Below, piece by piece: positions 1 to 6,026 of a DNA stretch of 10,861 nt (the first letter of the stretch is position 1; each line of letters starts with the position of its first letter). This stretch comes from Verrucomicrobiota bacterium (GTDB taxonomy: Bacteria > Verrucomicrobiota > Verrucomicrobiae > Chthoniobacterales > UBA10450): NCBI GenBank assembly GCA_005887855.1, contig VBQB01000125.1:1-10861 (forward strand), given 5' to 3'. The notes below the pieces were generated by a model. The model saw nothing but the letters and a program-made list of their open reading frames with translations. It did not search any database and was not told the DNA's origin. Position numbers and translations under genes: made by a program.

Positions 1-279
1 CACCGCCACCGCTTTCCAATGGCCGTGCAAATTAGCCCACTCACCCTCCGCCTTTGAAGCTTGTCCGGGGGGAAGTCGTACATCGGCGCATAAACTATCG
101 ATAATTTGTGAAATAATGGCGTTGGCCTTTGTCTGATTGACACTCGCCTGTTGAGTCTTTAACGCTACAGGCAACATCCCCAGGACGGCGATAAGGCAAA
201 ATGCGCCCACACCGAGGGCAAGAGTGATTTCGACGAGCGAAAACGCGGCAAACTTGTGCAAGCGGTGTTTCGCTTTCAT
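1..279 (-). CDS. Verru_Chthon cassette protein B-like pseudopilin, 3'-truncated by window edge
   Basis: This reading frame has no stop before the left edge, so only the first 93 residues are visible. It begins MKAKHRLHKFAAFSLVEITL, a type IV prepilin-like leader: a basic stretch, a cleavage site before Phe13 (Ala-Ala/Phe rather than Gly/Phe), the conserved Glu at position 5 of the mature form, then a hydrophobic helix of about 20 residues ending near LPVALKTQQ. Prepilin peptidase would cut it and leave it anchored in the inner membrane. The wording of the leader and helix matches the B member of the four-gene Verru_Chthon cassettes (A, B, C, D) known from Verrucomicrobium/Chthoniobacter-type genomes, whose function is undetermined. 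It lies 104 bp downstream of the D-type gene on the same strand and is probably cotranscribed with it. The ATG has no evident Shine-Dalgarno sequence. Class is fairly sure; the B assignment is from memory of the family. Confidence 0.8.
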   Translation of the reverse strand, partial: MKAKHRLHKFAAFSLVEITLALGVGAFCLIAVLGMLPVALKTQQASVNQTKANAIISQIIDSLCADVRLPPGQASKAEGEWANLHGHWKAVAV

Positions 280-383
280 TTTTGGATATCTGATCAGATT
301 TCGGCCGATGCTGTCAAGCTTAATGGCGATCCTATTGCGGGGATGGTTGTCAGCCCTGATTGGGAGGGGAACCGTAAAGCGTT

Positions 384-1226
384 TCATTTTCGATAAATTT
401 TCACGTCGCCAGCAAACCCGGTTATCTGAACAGCAACAACATTGCTAGGGGGGGATGTAGGGGCAACACTTCCGTGCGTTGGTTCCAGTGCGATCTCGGC
501 CGCGGTCTGCGGAGAATTTGTCGAGTTGTTAATTCGCGCCTCACCACCTGCGCTAAACTCGATCATCTTTCTAAATGTGTACTGCGCCGCAGGCGCGGGA
601 CTTCCGACAGGATATCGAAACGGAGTAGTAGAGTCTGCCGGAGTTGAATTCCCGATGCAGTACGCGGACGCGACGATCGGACGGGTATCAAAGGTTGAGC
701 CTGTCCCCGATGGAGTGTCCGTATGCGTCCACAAGTGTACCTTCTCAATCTTTGTCAATTTGCCCACCTGGATTAGCTTCGTTGGGTCGATCTCGCCGCT
801 GCCCGAACCATAAATATTGGTTCCGTCTTTAGAAGCAACAATCGACATGATAACCCTGCCCACTGCTGGTGTATCTAAGTTCGGTGACGAAGGGTTTGAG
901 ACGTTCTCCTCGAAAAAACCGACCCAGGTATACGTACTGTTAGTCATCGCGTAAGTACGAGCGGTATCGAGGGTGCCTTTGATCGTGTATGCGGCGCTGG
1001 TGGCGTCGGTCCCGCTTTTTATGTTCGTGAATGCGGGAACTATCAGGACCATTAGGAGGGCAATGATGCCGAGAACGACGAGGAGCTCGATCAACGTGAA
1101 AGCGGAGCGCTTACGTTGCAGAGATCGGAGATCGCAGATGGGAGATGGGCATCCGGACTTCGAGCTTCGAACGTCGAACTTTGAATCGTGGCAAGCGCGA
1201 CGCGGACGGGTCTGTGGGGACAACAC
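384..1226 (-). CDS. Verru_Chthon cassette protein D-like pseudopilin (start uncertain)
   Basis: A type IV pseudopilin-like protein of up to 280 residues. The N-methylation motif AFTLIELLVVLG starts at residue 42, with the scissile bond before Phe43 (Ala at -1) and Glu47 as the conserved Glu5; a hydrophobic helix follows to about residue 65. The body has the features I associate with the D family: an early AR..AM helix segment, a central IEFSAGGEARI block, and an ending AVQITGFAGDVKIYRK. The function of these cassettes is unknown; homology suggests surface pseudopilins or a secretion-like assembly. The start is a problem. The only in-frame standard starts are GTG at 1226 and TTG at 1223, which give a 42-residue leader whose middle part is translated from low-complexity repeat DNA. 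A non-standard CTG at 1121 would give a typical 7-residue leader (residues 36-42). The stop is TGA at 384-386, and the B-type gene follows after 104 bp. Confidence 0.82.
   Translation of the reverse strand: MLSPQTRPRRACHDSKFDVRSSKSGCPSPICDLRSLQRKRSAFTLIELLVVLGIIALLMVLIVPAFTNIKSGTDATSAAYTIKGTLDTARTYAMTNSTYTWVGFFEENVSNPSSPNLDTPAVGRVIMSIVASKDGTNIYGSGSGEIDPTKLIQVGKLTKIEKVHLWTHTDTPSGTGSTFDTRPIVASAYCIGNSTPADSTTPFRYPVGSPAPAAQYTFRKMIEFSAGGEARINNSTNSPQTAAEIALEPTHGSVAPTSPPSNVVAVQITGFAGDVKIYRK
1119..1190. repeat. Low-complexity GATC/TTCGAA word repeat
   Basis: This stretch is made of degenerate repeated words. On the plus strand GAGATCGGAGATCGCAGATG and a following GGAGATGGG are variants of one GAGATSG unit, then CTTCGAGCTTCGAACGTCGA and ACTTTGAATCG are variants of another. 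Similar material occurs at about 2010-2035, 2181-2201 and 10061-10135, always outside confident coding sequence. It occupies the place where the start codon and leader of the D-type pseudopilin should be, which is why that start cannot be fixed. Confidence 0.5.
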
Positions 1227-1461
1227 GGTTGGGGTGCAGAGTTTAGCACAAGTTCTAGGCGAGAAAAGCTTTATGTTTTAATCCGCCTACGCCCGCAGCC
1301 GCCTTCACCAAAAGTTGCTGCGAGCCATGGGCTACGGCGCCATGAAAAGATCCGCCTATGCCTCCGGAACCGTGTTGTCATGCGAGTGTCCGAGAGTCAA
1401 TTCAGAGGCAGAGATCGGACATACATCAAAAGGGCCCGGGCCCGTTCTTCGCCACATTTGC
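1227..1461. other. Intergenic spacer between DUF4440 gene and pseudopilin cassette
   Basis: I see no credible gene in these 235 bases; the open frames across them are short and have no recognisable domain. Two related words, ATCCGCCTACGCC near 1281 and ATCCGCCTATGCC near 1350, flank a segment containing CATGG...CCATG (about 1325-1343), which looks like a worn inverted-repeat element. The promoter of the pseudopilin cassette should lie here because transcription runs leftward, but I could not identify -35/-10 boxes with confidence. The GC-rich palindrome at 1432-1443 is listed separately. Confidence 0.4.
1428..1443 (-). terminator. Possible weak terminator: GC palindrome followed by four T
   Basis: A perfect 12-base palindrome, GGGCCCGGGCCC (1432-1443), lies 18 bases past the stop codon of the minus-strand DUF4440 gene. 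Read on the minus strand it is followed by TTTT (1431-1428). The position fits a terminator, but a hairpin from this palindrome has only about 4 bp of stem with a 4-base loop and the T-run is short, so efficient intrinsic termination is doubtful. Confidence 0.25.
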
Positions 1462-1971
1462 CTATTTTTTGCTCTCCGCCTTTCGAATTCCCCAGCCAAG
1501 CTTTGACACATGGCCGGCGAGCAAACGCCAGCGTCCACCGTCTTTGATGAATGTGTCCGTGAATTGGAATTTCGAATCGAAAGGTTTCCCGCCGGAAATC
1601 CCCTTCGTGTGTGTGCGGCCGGTGACGACTGCGGTGTTGCCGTGGACGCGCATCTTCATGCCGGTGTTCTCGAACACTTCGTATTTCGGATCTTGCTTCC
1701 TTGCCTCCTCGAGATCGTTTGCCCGCGTCGTTATCTTGCCGGTTGAGTTGGTCAACATGTAATCCTCCGTCACGCCTCGTGCGATGCCGTCGGCGTCGCT
1801 GTTGAGATAAGCATCAGCAAGTTCGCGCTCTGCTTTCAGGACCGCGTTCTCTTCGCGCTCTGCTTGCTGGGCCGCGTTCTCTTCATTGCTTTTCTGTTCA
1901 TTGCTCTCTTGTCCGAACACGAGCAGAGAACTGGCAAAGAATGCTAATGCAAAAGCGGTAACGGTTTTCAT
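1462..1971 (-). CDS. Secreted DUF4440/SnoaL-like (NTF2-fold) protein
   Basis: A 169-residue protein starting MKTVTAFALAFFASSLLVFG, a clear Sec signal peptide with a likely cut near residue 20-21. A charged, probably helical segment follows (residues about 22-50, rich in Glu, Gln, Asn, Ala). It contains two tandem ten-residue repeats, EENAAQQAER and EENAVLKAER. The rest, from about residue 50, has the pattern of DUF4440/SnoaL-like NTF2-fold domains: an opening ERELADAYLNSDADGI helix, VTEDYMLTNSTG, a central VHGNTAVVTGRTH strand, and a closing FIKDGGRWRLLAGHVSKL. Such domains form small cone-shaped pockets in binding proteins and enzymes; the substrate cannot be predicted. ATG at 1971 is preferred over the in-frame TTG at 1989 because it puts the basic residue and hydrophobic core right at the N-terminus. 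It is transcribed divergently from icd and no clear Shine-Dalgarno site is seen. Confidence 0.82.
   Translation of the reverse strand: MKTVTAFALAFFASSLLVFGQESNEQKSNEENAAQQAEREENAVLKAERELADAYLNSDADGIARGVTEDYMLTNSTGKITTRANDLEEARKQDPKYEVFENTGMKMRVHGNTAVVTGRTHTKGISGGKPFDSKFQFTDTFIKDGGRWRLLAGHVSKLGWGIRKAESKK
1822..1881 (-). repeat. 30-bp tandem duplication inside the DUF4440 gene
   Basis: Positions 1822-1851 and 1852-1881 match at 27 of 30 bases by eye; both begin TTCGCGCTCTGCTT and end CCGCGTTCTC, with three differences in the middle. The unit is ten codons, so the frame is kept and the protein gains a second copy of a ten-residue EENA....AER helix segment between the signal peptide and the folded domain. 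Confidence 0.85.
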
Positions 1972-2050
1972 AAGAGCAAATGTAATCAAGATCCGACTCG
2001 CTGTCTTCTCTCTGATCTCTGATTTCTACTACGCACTACCCCGGCGCGGC

Positions 2051-2087
2051 GCCCGCCTTCGGTGATGGCGGGCAATCGCGTGGCTAC
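2051..2087 (-). repeat. REP-like hairpin element with GTAG foot
   Basis: GCCCGCC (2051-2057) and GGCGGGC (2067-2073) form a perfect 7-bp stem with a 9-base loop. Read on the minus strand, GTAG (2087-2084) lies 10 bases 5' of the hairpin, within the word ACTGTAGC (2090-2083). The same word is repeated at the second element, 2260-2253. The order, GTAG head followed by a GC-rich imperfect palindrome, is that of REP elements. No T-run follows, so it is a poor terminator candidate. Confidence 0.5.
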
Positions 2088-2234
2088 AGTTACCTGTTTT
2101 CCTCCTGCCAACGAGATGGAGTTTCGTCCCTCCATGCCGCCTGCTCGCGAACGGATCCGGTCTTCCCCCTCCCATTGAACGAATCACTAATCACGATTCA
2201 CCTCTTCCCTTCTCGCCCTCCCCTCCACGGGATT

Positions 2235-2257
2235 GCAGGCGTCACGCCTGCCGCTAC
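2235..2257 (-). repeat. REP-like hairpin element with GTAG foot, next to icd start
   Basis: GCAGGCG (2235-2241) and CGCCTGC (2245-2251) form a perfect 7-bp stem with loop TCA. On the minus strand GTAG (2257-2254) sits two bases before the stem, again inside ACTGTAGC. The element ends 11 bases before the icd ATG (2269), so it falls in the 5' untranslated region or promoter of icd and occupies the place of a ribosome binding site. Confidence 0.6.
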
Positions 2258-2268
2258 AGTGTCGGCTT

Positions 2269-3579
2269 ATGCCGTACAAAAATGTCGCGCCGCCACCAGG
2301 CGAAAAAATTACGAGAACCGAACAATTGGAGGTACCGGACCAGCCGATCATTCCGTTCATCCGCGGGGATGGCACCGGTCCGGACATCTGGGCAGCCAGC
2401 GTCCGCGTGTTCGATGCCGCGGTCGAGAAAGCTTTCGGTGCCAAAAAGAAGGTCGCCTGGTTCGAGGTTTTCGCGGGTCAGACTGCAAAGGACAAATTCG
2501 ATGAATGGCTGCCCGACGATACGGTGGAAGCGTTCCGCGAATTTTTGGTTGGCATCAAAGGTCCGCTGACGACACCGGTCGGCGGCGGGATTCGCTCGCT
2601 CAACGTCGCGCTGCGCCAACTTCTCGATCTTTTCGTTTGCTTGCGGCCGGTGCAGTACTTCAAAGGCGTCCCCTCACCCGTGAAGCATCCGGAAAAAGTG
2701 AACATGGTGATCTTCCGGGAAAATACGGAAGACATTTACGCGGGCATCGAATACGCGGCGGGCACGCCGGAAGCGCAAAAGATTCTGGATTTTTTCCAGA
2801 AGGAGTTTCCGAAACAGTTCGATAAAATTCGCTTCGGCACGAAAGAGAAAGCGGCGGAGTTCTGGAAAAAAGTCGGCGCACCGGAAGGTGATGATGTTTG
2901 CGTAGGAATCGGCATCAAACCGGTCAGCCGCGCGGGCAGCGTGCGCCTGATCCACAGCGCGATCGCTTATGCGATCCAGAACCAGCGCAAGAGCCTAACG
3001 CTGGTGCACAAGGGGAACATCATGAAGTTCACAGAGGGCGCGTTTCGCGATTGGGGCTACGAGATTGCGAAGCAATATTTCCATGCCAAGGAAATCGATG
3101 GCGGACCCTGGTGCAAGATTCCAATGGGCAAACCCGGGGCCGGTATTGTGATCAAAGACGCGATCGCGGACATCACTCTGCAACAAGTGCTGTTACGGCC
3201 GGAAGATTTCGACGTGATCGCGACGCTAAACCTGAACGGCGACTACTTGAGTGACGCGCTCGCCGCGCAAGTCGGCGGCATAGGCATCGCGCCCGGTGGA
3301 AACATTAATTACATCACCGGTCACGCGATTTTCGAAGCGACCCACGGCACCGCGCCGAAATACGCGAATCAAGACAAGGTCAATCCCGGTTCAGTGATTC
3401 TCTCGGGCGAAATGATGTTCCGTTACATGGGCTGGACGGAAGTTGCTGATCTGATTCTCAAAGGATTAGAGGGCGCGATCGCAAGCAAGCGCGTCACCTA
3501 CGATTTCGCGCGGTTGATGGAGGGCGCGACCGAAATCAAATGTTCGCAGTTCGGCGACAACGTGATCGAACATATGTGA
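2269..3579 (+). CDS. icd: Isocitrate dehydrogenase, NADP-dependent
   Basis: This enzyme oxidatively decarboxylates isocitrate to 2-oxoglutarate in the cytoplasmic TCA cycle, making NADPH. The 436-residue protein aligns through its whole length with E. coli Icd (416 residues). Isocitrate-binding residues Ser110, Asn112, Arg116, Arg126 and Arg150 are present in the conserved [16 protein letters not shown] and [15 protein letters not shown] blocks; catalytic Tyr157 and Lys248 match E. coli Tyr160 and Lys230. Lys364-Tyr365 and Tyr411/Arg415 match the E. coli residues that select NADP over NAD. Ser110 is the position phosphorylated by AceK in E. coli. The protein is about 20 residues longer than E. 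coli's, mainly from an insertion around 187-212, before GIGIKP. The ATG at 2269 is chosen over an upstream in-frame TTG at 2233, which lies inside a hairpin repeat. No Shine-Dalgarno site is visible. Confidence 0.96.
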   Translation: MPYKNVAPPPGEKITRTEQLEVPDQPIIPFIRGDGTGPDIWAASVRVFDAAVEKAFGAKKKVAWFEVFAGQTAKDKFDEWLPDDTVEAFREFLVGIKGPLTTPVGGGIRSLNVALRQLLDLFVCLRPVQYFKGVPSPVKHPEKVNMVIFRENTEDIYAGIEYAAGTPEAQKILDFFQKEFPKQFDKIRFGTKEKAAEFWKKVGAPEGDDVCVGIGIKPVSRAGSVRLIHSAIAYAIQNQRKSLTLVHKGNIMKFTEGAFRDWGYEIAKQYFHAKEIDGGPWCKIPMGKPGAGIVIKDAIADITLQQVLLRPEDFDVIATLNLNGDYLSDALAAQVGGIGIAPGGNINYITGHAIFEATHGTAPKYANQDKVNPGSVILSGEMMFRYMGWTEVADLILKGLEGAIASKRVTYDFARLMEGATEIKCSQFGDNVIEHM

Positions 3580-3659
3580 TTTCTGAGGAGCGCTAAGGTC
3601 GACACCTAATTCTGAATCCGAATCGTTTGTGAACTGCATCTTAATCCTCAAGAACTCTT

Positions 3660-5978
3660 ATGAATAAGCTCGCGATTTATTTCACTGTTTTGATTGCTGC
3701 AAGCAGCAGCCTTTTCGCACAAAAGCGCAACATTACTGAAAAAGACCTCTTCGATTTTGTCTGGATCGGCGATCCACAAATTTCTCCGGACGGAACGCGC
3801 GTCGCTTTTGTACGGGTAACGGTAAACGAAAAAAAGGAGGGCTATAACACCTCGATCTGGTCCGTACCGGTCGCGGGCGGCGAAGAACCTCATCAACTGA
3901 CAAAAGGCGATCATGACGTGGCGCCACGCTGGTCGCCGGACGGGAAATTTCTGCTCTTCTTGCGCACTACCGAAAAGGAGGGCAAACCGGAGCCGCCTCA
4001 ATTGTCGATCTTACCGATGGCCGGCGGTGATTCATTCTCTTTTACCGATCTGCCCAAGGGCGCGAGCAATCCTGTGTGGGCGCCGGACGGAAAAACGATC
4101 GCGTTCACGAGCGACACGAACGCGGAGGATCTCGCCAAGCAGGAAAAGAAAAAGCGCAAGGAAGAGGAACTCAAAAAGGCAGTGAGTGAAACCTCCCCGT
4201 CACCGCGCGCCTCTGCAAAAAGTTCGAACAAGCCGACAGCGACACCGAGTGGCGAACCAGATGCAGCCAAAAAAAAAGCGGAGGCCGAAGCGGAACACGA
4301 GAGCGATATCCACGTGATCACGCGGGCGGTTTACCGCGAAGATAATGAAGGCTACCTCGACCCGAAGCGCCCGAGTCATATTTGGCTGGTAACAGCGCCG
4401 CGCAACGCGGATGAGAAAGTGCAGCCCAGGCAATTGACCTCCGGCCGATTTGATGAGGGCAACATCGTTTGGTCGAAGGACGGCGCGCAGATCTATTTCA
4501 CGTCACTGCGCGTGGATGAACCGTATTACGAACTGCCGAAGACCGAACTCTATTCAATCCGTCCAAGCGGCGGAGACGCGACCAAACTCAACTCAATCGA
4601 CATGGAGATGGATAATTTGTCGCTGAGTCCTGACGGCAAACGGATTGCATTTATCGCGGCGACAACGCAGCCGGTGAATTCCTACACGCAGCCGGATTTG
4701 TGGATTGTCGATCTTTCCCCGAATGCGAAGCCGCGAAATCTGACCGCGACTTTTGATTTCGATGTGGGTGACGGCGTTTTCGGTGATAATTCGGCTCCGC
4801 GTGCCGGGGGCCCGAATATTCCGGTATGGACGCCAGACGGGCACAGCTTGATCGTGGTCTGCGGAAAAGAAGGCAAAACAATTCTCGCGTCGTTCGATGT
4901 CCAGAGCGGAGCAGAAACGGATCTTACGCACGGAAATCAGGCAGTCCTCCGTTTCCGCGCGTCTGACGATGGCTCGAAGATTATCTACACGGTCTCGACT
5001 CCGACGCGGATAAACGATCTCTTCGCGATGGACCGGACCGGTGGTCCCGCAGACGCGGGACGCCAGTTAACGAACATTAACAACGAGCTTTTCTCCAAAC
5101 TTAATCTTACCGAGCCGGAAGAGATTTCGTATCAGACTTTCGATGGCAAACGCATCCAGGCATGGGTGCAGAAACCGCCGAACTTTAATCCCGGGAAAAA
5201 ATATCCGCTTATTCTGAATATCCATGGTGGGCCCCATTCGGCTTACGGTTACATCTTCGAGCACGAATTTCAGTGGATGGCTGCGAAAGGTTACGTGGTG
5301 CTTTATCCAAATCCGCGTGGCAGCACGACCTACGGACAGGATTTCGGCAATGTGATTCAATATCATTATCCCGGCGACGATTATAAGGATTTAATGGCCG
5401 GCGTGGATGACGTGATCCGCCGCGGCTACATAGACGATAAAAAACTAGGCGTGACCGGCGGGAGCGGCGGCGGATTGCTCACGAATTGGGTGATTGGACA
5501 AACGAACCGCTTTGCGGCGGCCGTTTCTCAGCGCGACATCGCCAGTTGGGAAGATTGGTGGTACTCAGCTGATTTTACGCTCTTTCAGCCGACTTGGTTC
5601 AAGGCGCCGCCGTTTGAGGACGAGCAAGAGTTCAAAGCGAGATCGCCGATCAATTACGTCAAGAACGTGAAGACGCCGCTCATGCTAATCCTGGGCGAAA
5701 GCGATTTCCGAACGCCGCCTGGAGCCGGCGGCGAGGAAATGTTTCGTGCGCTCAAATTTCGCAAGATTCCGACGGTGATGGTGCGTTTTCCCAATGAATC
5801 TCACGAGCTTTCGCGCTCGGGTCAGCCGTGGCATCGCATCGAGCGGCTGCAAAATATTGTTGGCTGGTTCGACCACTGGTTGATGGGAGTTCCCAAACCG
5901 GAATACGAAGTCGCACCGGAACAAGAAGTGCCAGCCAAAAAAGGCGCCGTGCCAGGCAAGCAGTCGACACCGCCATAA
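3660..5978 (+). CDS. Secreted S9-family (prolyl oligopeptidase-type) serine peptidase
   Basis: A 772-residue exported peptidase. Residues 1-20 form a signal peptide with a likely cut after LFA. Residues about 30-480 are a beta-propeller: I count seven PD40/TolB-type blades with the motif SPDG or a variant (for example QISPDGTRVAF, RWSPDGKFLLF, VWAPDGKTIAF, LSPDGKRIAF, VWTPDGHSLIV). Residues about 500-745 are the alpha/beta-hydrolase domain, with the oxyanion HGG at 522-524, nucleophile Ser602 in GGSGGG, Asp682 in LGESDFRTPP and His715 in NESHELSRSG, a complete catalytic triad. This is the arrangement of acylaminoacyl-peptidase/dipeptidyl-peptidase-like S9 enzymes, which release short peptides outside the cytoplasm. 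Between the third and fourth blade motifs a charged segment (about 154-216) is first Lys/Glu-rich, then Ser/Pro/Thr-rich, then Lys/Ala/Glu-rich. A Lys/Pro tail ends the protein. It follows icd by 80 bp. Exact specificity is not predictable. Confidence 0.93.
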   Translation: MNKLAIYFTVLIAASSSLFAQKRNITEKDLFDFVWIGDPQISPDGTRVAFVRVTVNEKKEGYNTSIWSVPVAGGEEPHQLTKGDHDVAPRWSPDGKFLLFLRTTEKEGKPEPPQLSILPMAGGDSFSFTDLPKGASNPVWAPDGKTIAFTSDTNAEDLAKQEKKKRKEEELKKAVSETSPSPRASAKSSNKPTATPSGEPDAAKKKAEAEAEHESDIHVITRAVYREDNEGYLDPKRPSHIWLVTAPRNADEKVQPRQLTSGRFDEGNIVWSKDGAQIYFTSLRVDEPYYELPKTELYSIRPSGGDATKLNSIDMEMDNLSLSPDGKRIAFIAATTQPVNSYTQPDLWIVDLSPNAKPRNLTATFDFDVGDGVFGDNSAPRAGGPNIPVWTPDGHSLIVVCGKEGKTILASFDVQSGAETDLTHGNQAVLRFRASDDGSKIIYTVSTPTRINDLFAMDRTGGPADAGRQLTNINNELFSKLNLTEPEEISYQTFDGKRIQAWVQKPPNFNPGKKYPLILNIHGGPHSAYGYIFEHEFQWMAAKGYVVLYPNPRGSTTYGQDFGNVIQYHYPGDDYKDLMAGVDDVIRRGYIDDKKLGVTGGSGGGLLTNWVIGQTNRFAAAVSQRDIASWEDWWYSADFTLFQPTWFKAPPFEDEQEFKARSPINYVKNVKTPLMLILGESDFRTPPGAGGEEMFRALKFRKIPTVMVRFPNESHELSRSGQPWHRIERLQNIVGWFDHWLMGVPKPEYEVAPEQEVPAKKGAVPGKQSTPP

Positions 5979-5990
5979 TCCAAGGCCGGG

Positions 5991-6013
5991 GCGATTGACC
6001 TCAATGGCCATTG
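5991..6013 (+). repeat. Imperfect hairpin/palindrome in the S9-pgi spacer
   Basis: GCGATTG (5991-5997) and CAATGGC (6002-6008) pair with one mismatch around the loop ACCT. An overlapping perfect 12-base palindrome, CAATGGCCATTG, covers 6002-6013. The element fills much of the 48-base gap between the peptidase stop and the pgi start. It resembles the other spacer hairpins here in plan, but has no GTAG word. An operator for a dimeric regulator is an alternative reading. Confidence 0.4.
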
Positions 6014-6026
6014 CGCTTAGCTGGAA

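Larger units (their letters stand above)
1972..2268. other. Divergent intergenic region, DUF4440 gene / icd
   Basis: These 297 bases separate two divergent genes and should hold both promoters, which I could not place confidently. From left to right they contain CTCTGATCTCTGATTTC (about 2013-2029, a word repeat), a 7-bp hairpin at 2051-2073 with CTAC at 2084-2087, pyrimidine-rich stretches on the plus strand (around 2098-2107, 2161-2174 and 2201-2228), three AATCAC-type words at 2182-2201, and a second hairpin at 2235-2251 with CTAC at 2254-2257. No small gene is evident. Confidence 0.5.

Noticed and set aside
442..832. Plus-strand open frames opposite the D-type pseudopilin
   Set aside because: No family features; they are complements of a well-supported minus-strand gene.
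2233..2268. Upstream in-frame TTG start that would extend isocitrate dehydrogenase by 12 residues
   Set aside because: The added codons are the REP-like hairpin and have no counterpart in Icd proteins; the ATG at 2269 fits the family.
3587..3607. Possible further REP-like copy in the icd-peptidase gap (GGAG, then AGGT/ACCT)
   Set aside because: The stem is only 4 bp and could be chance.
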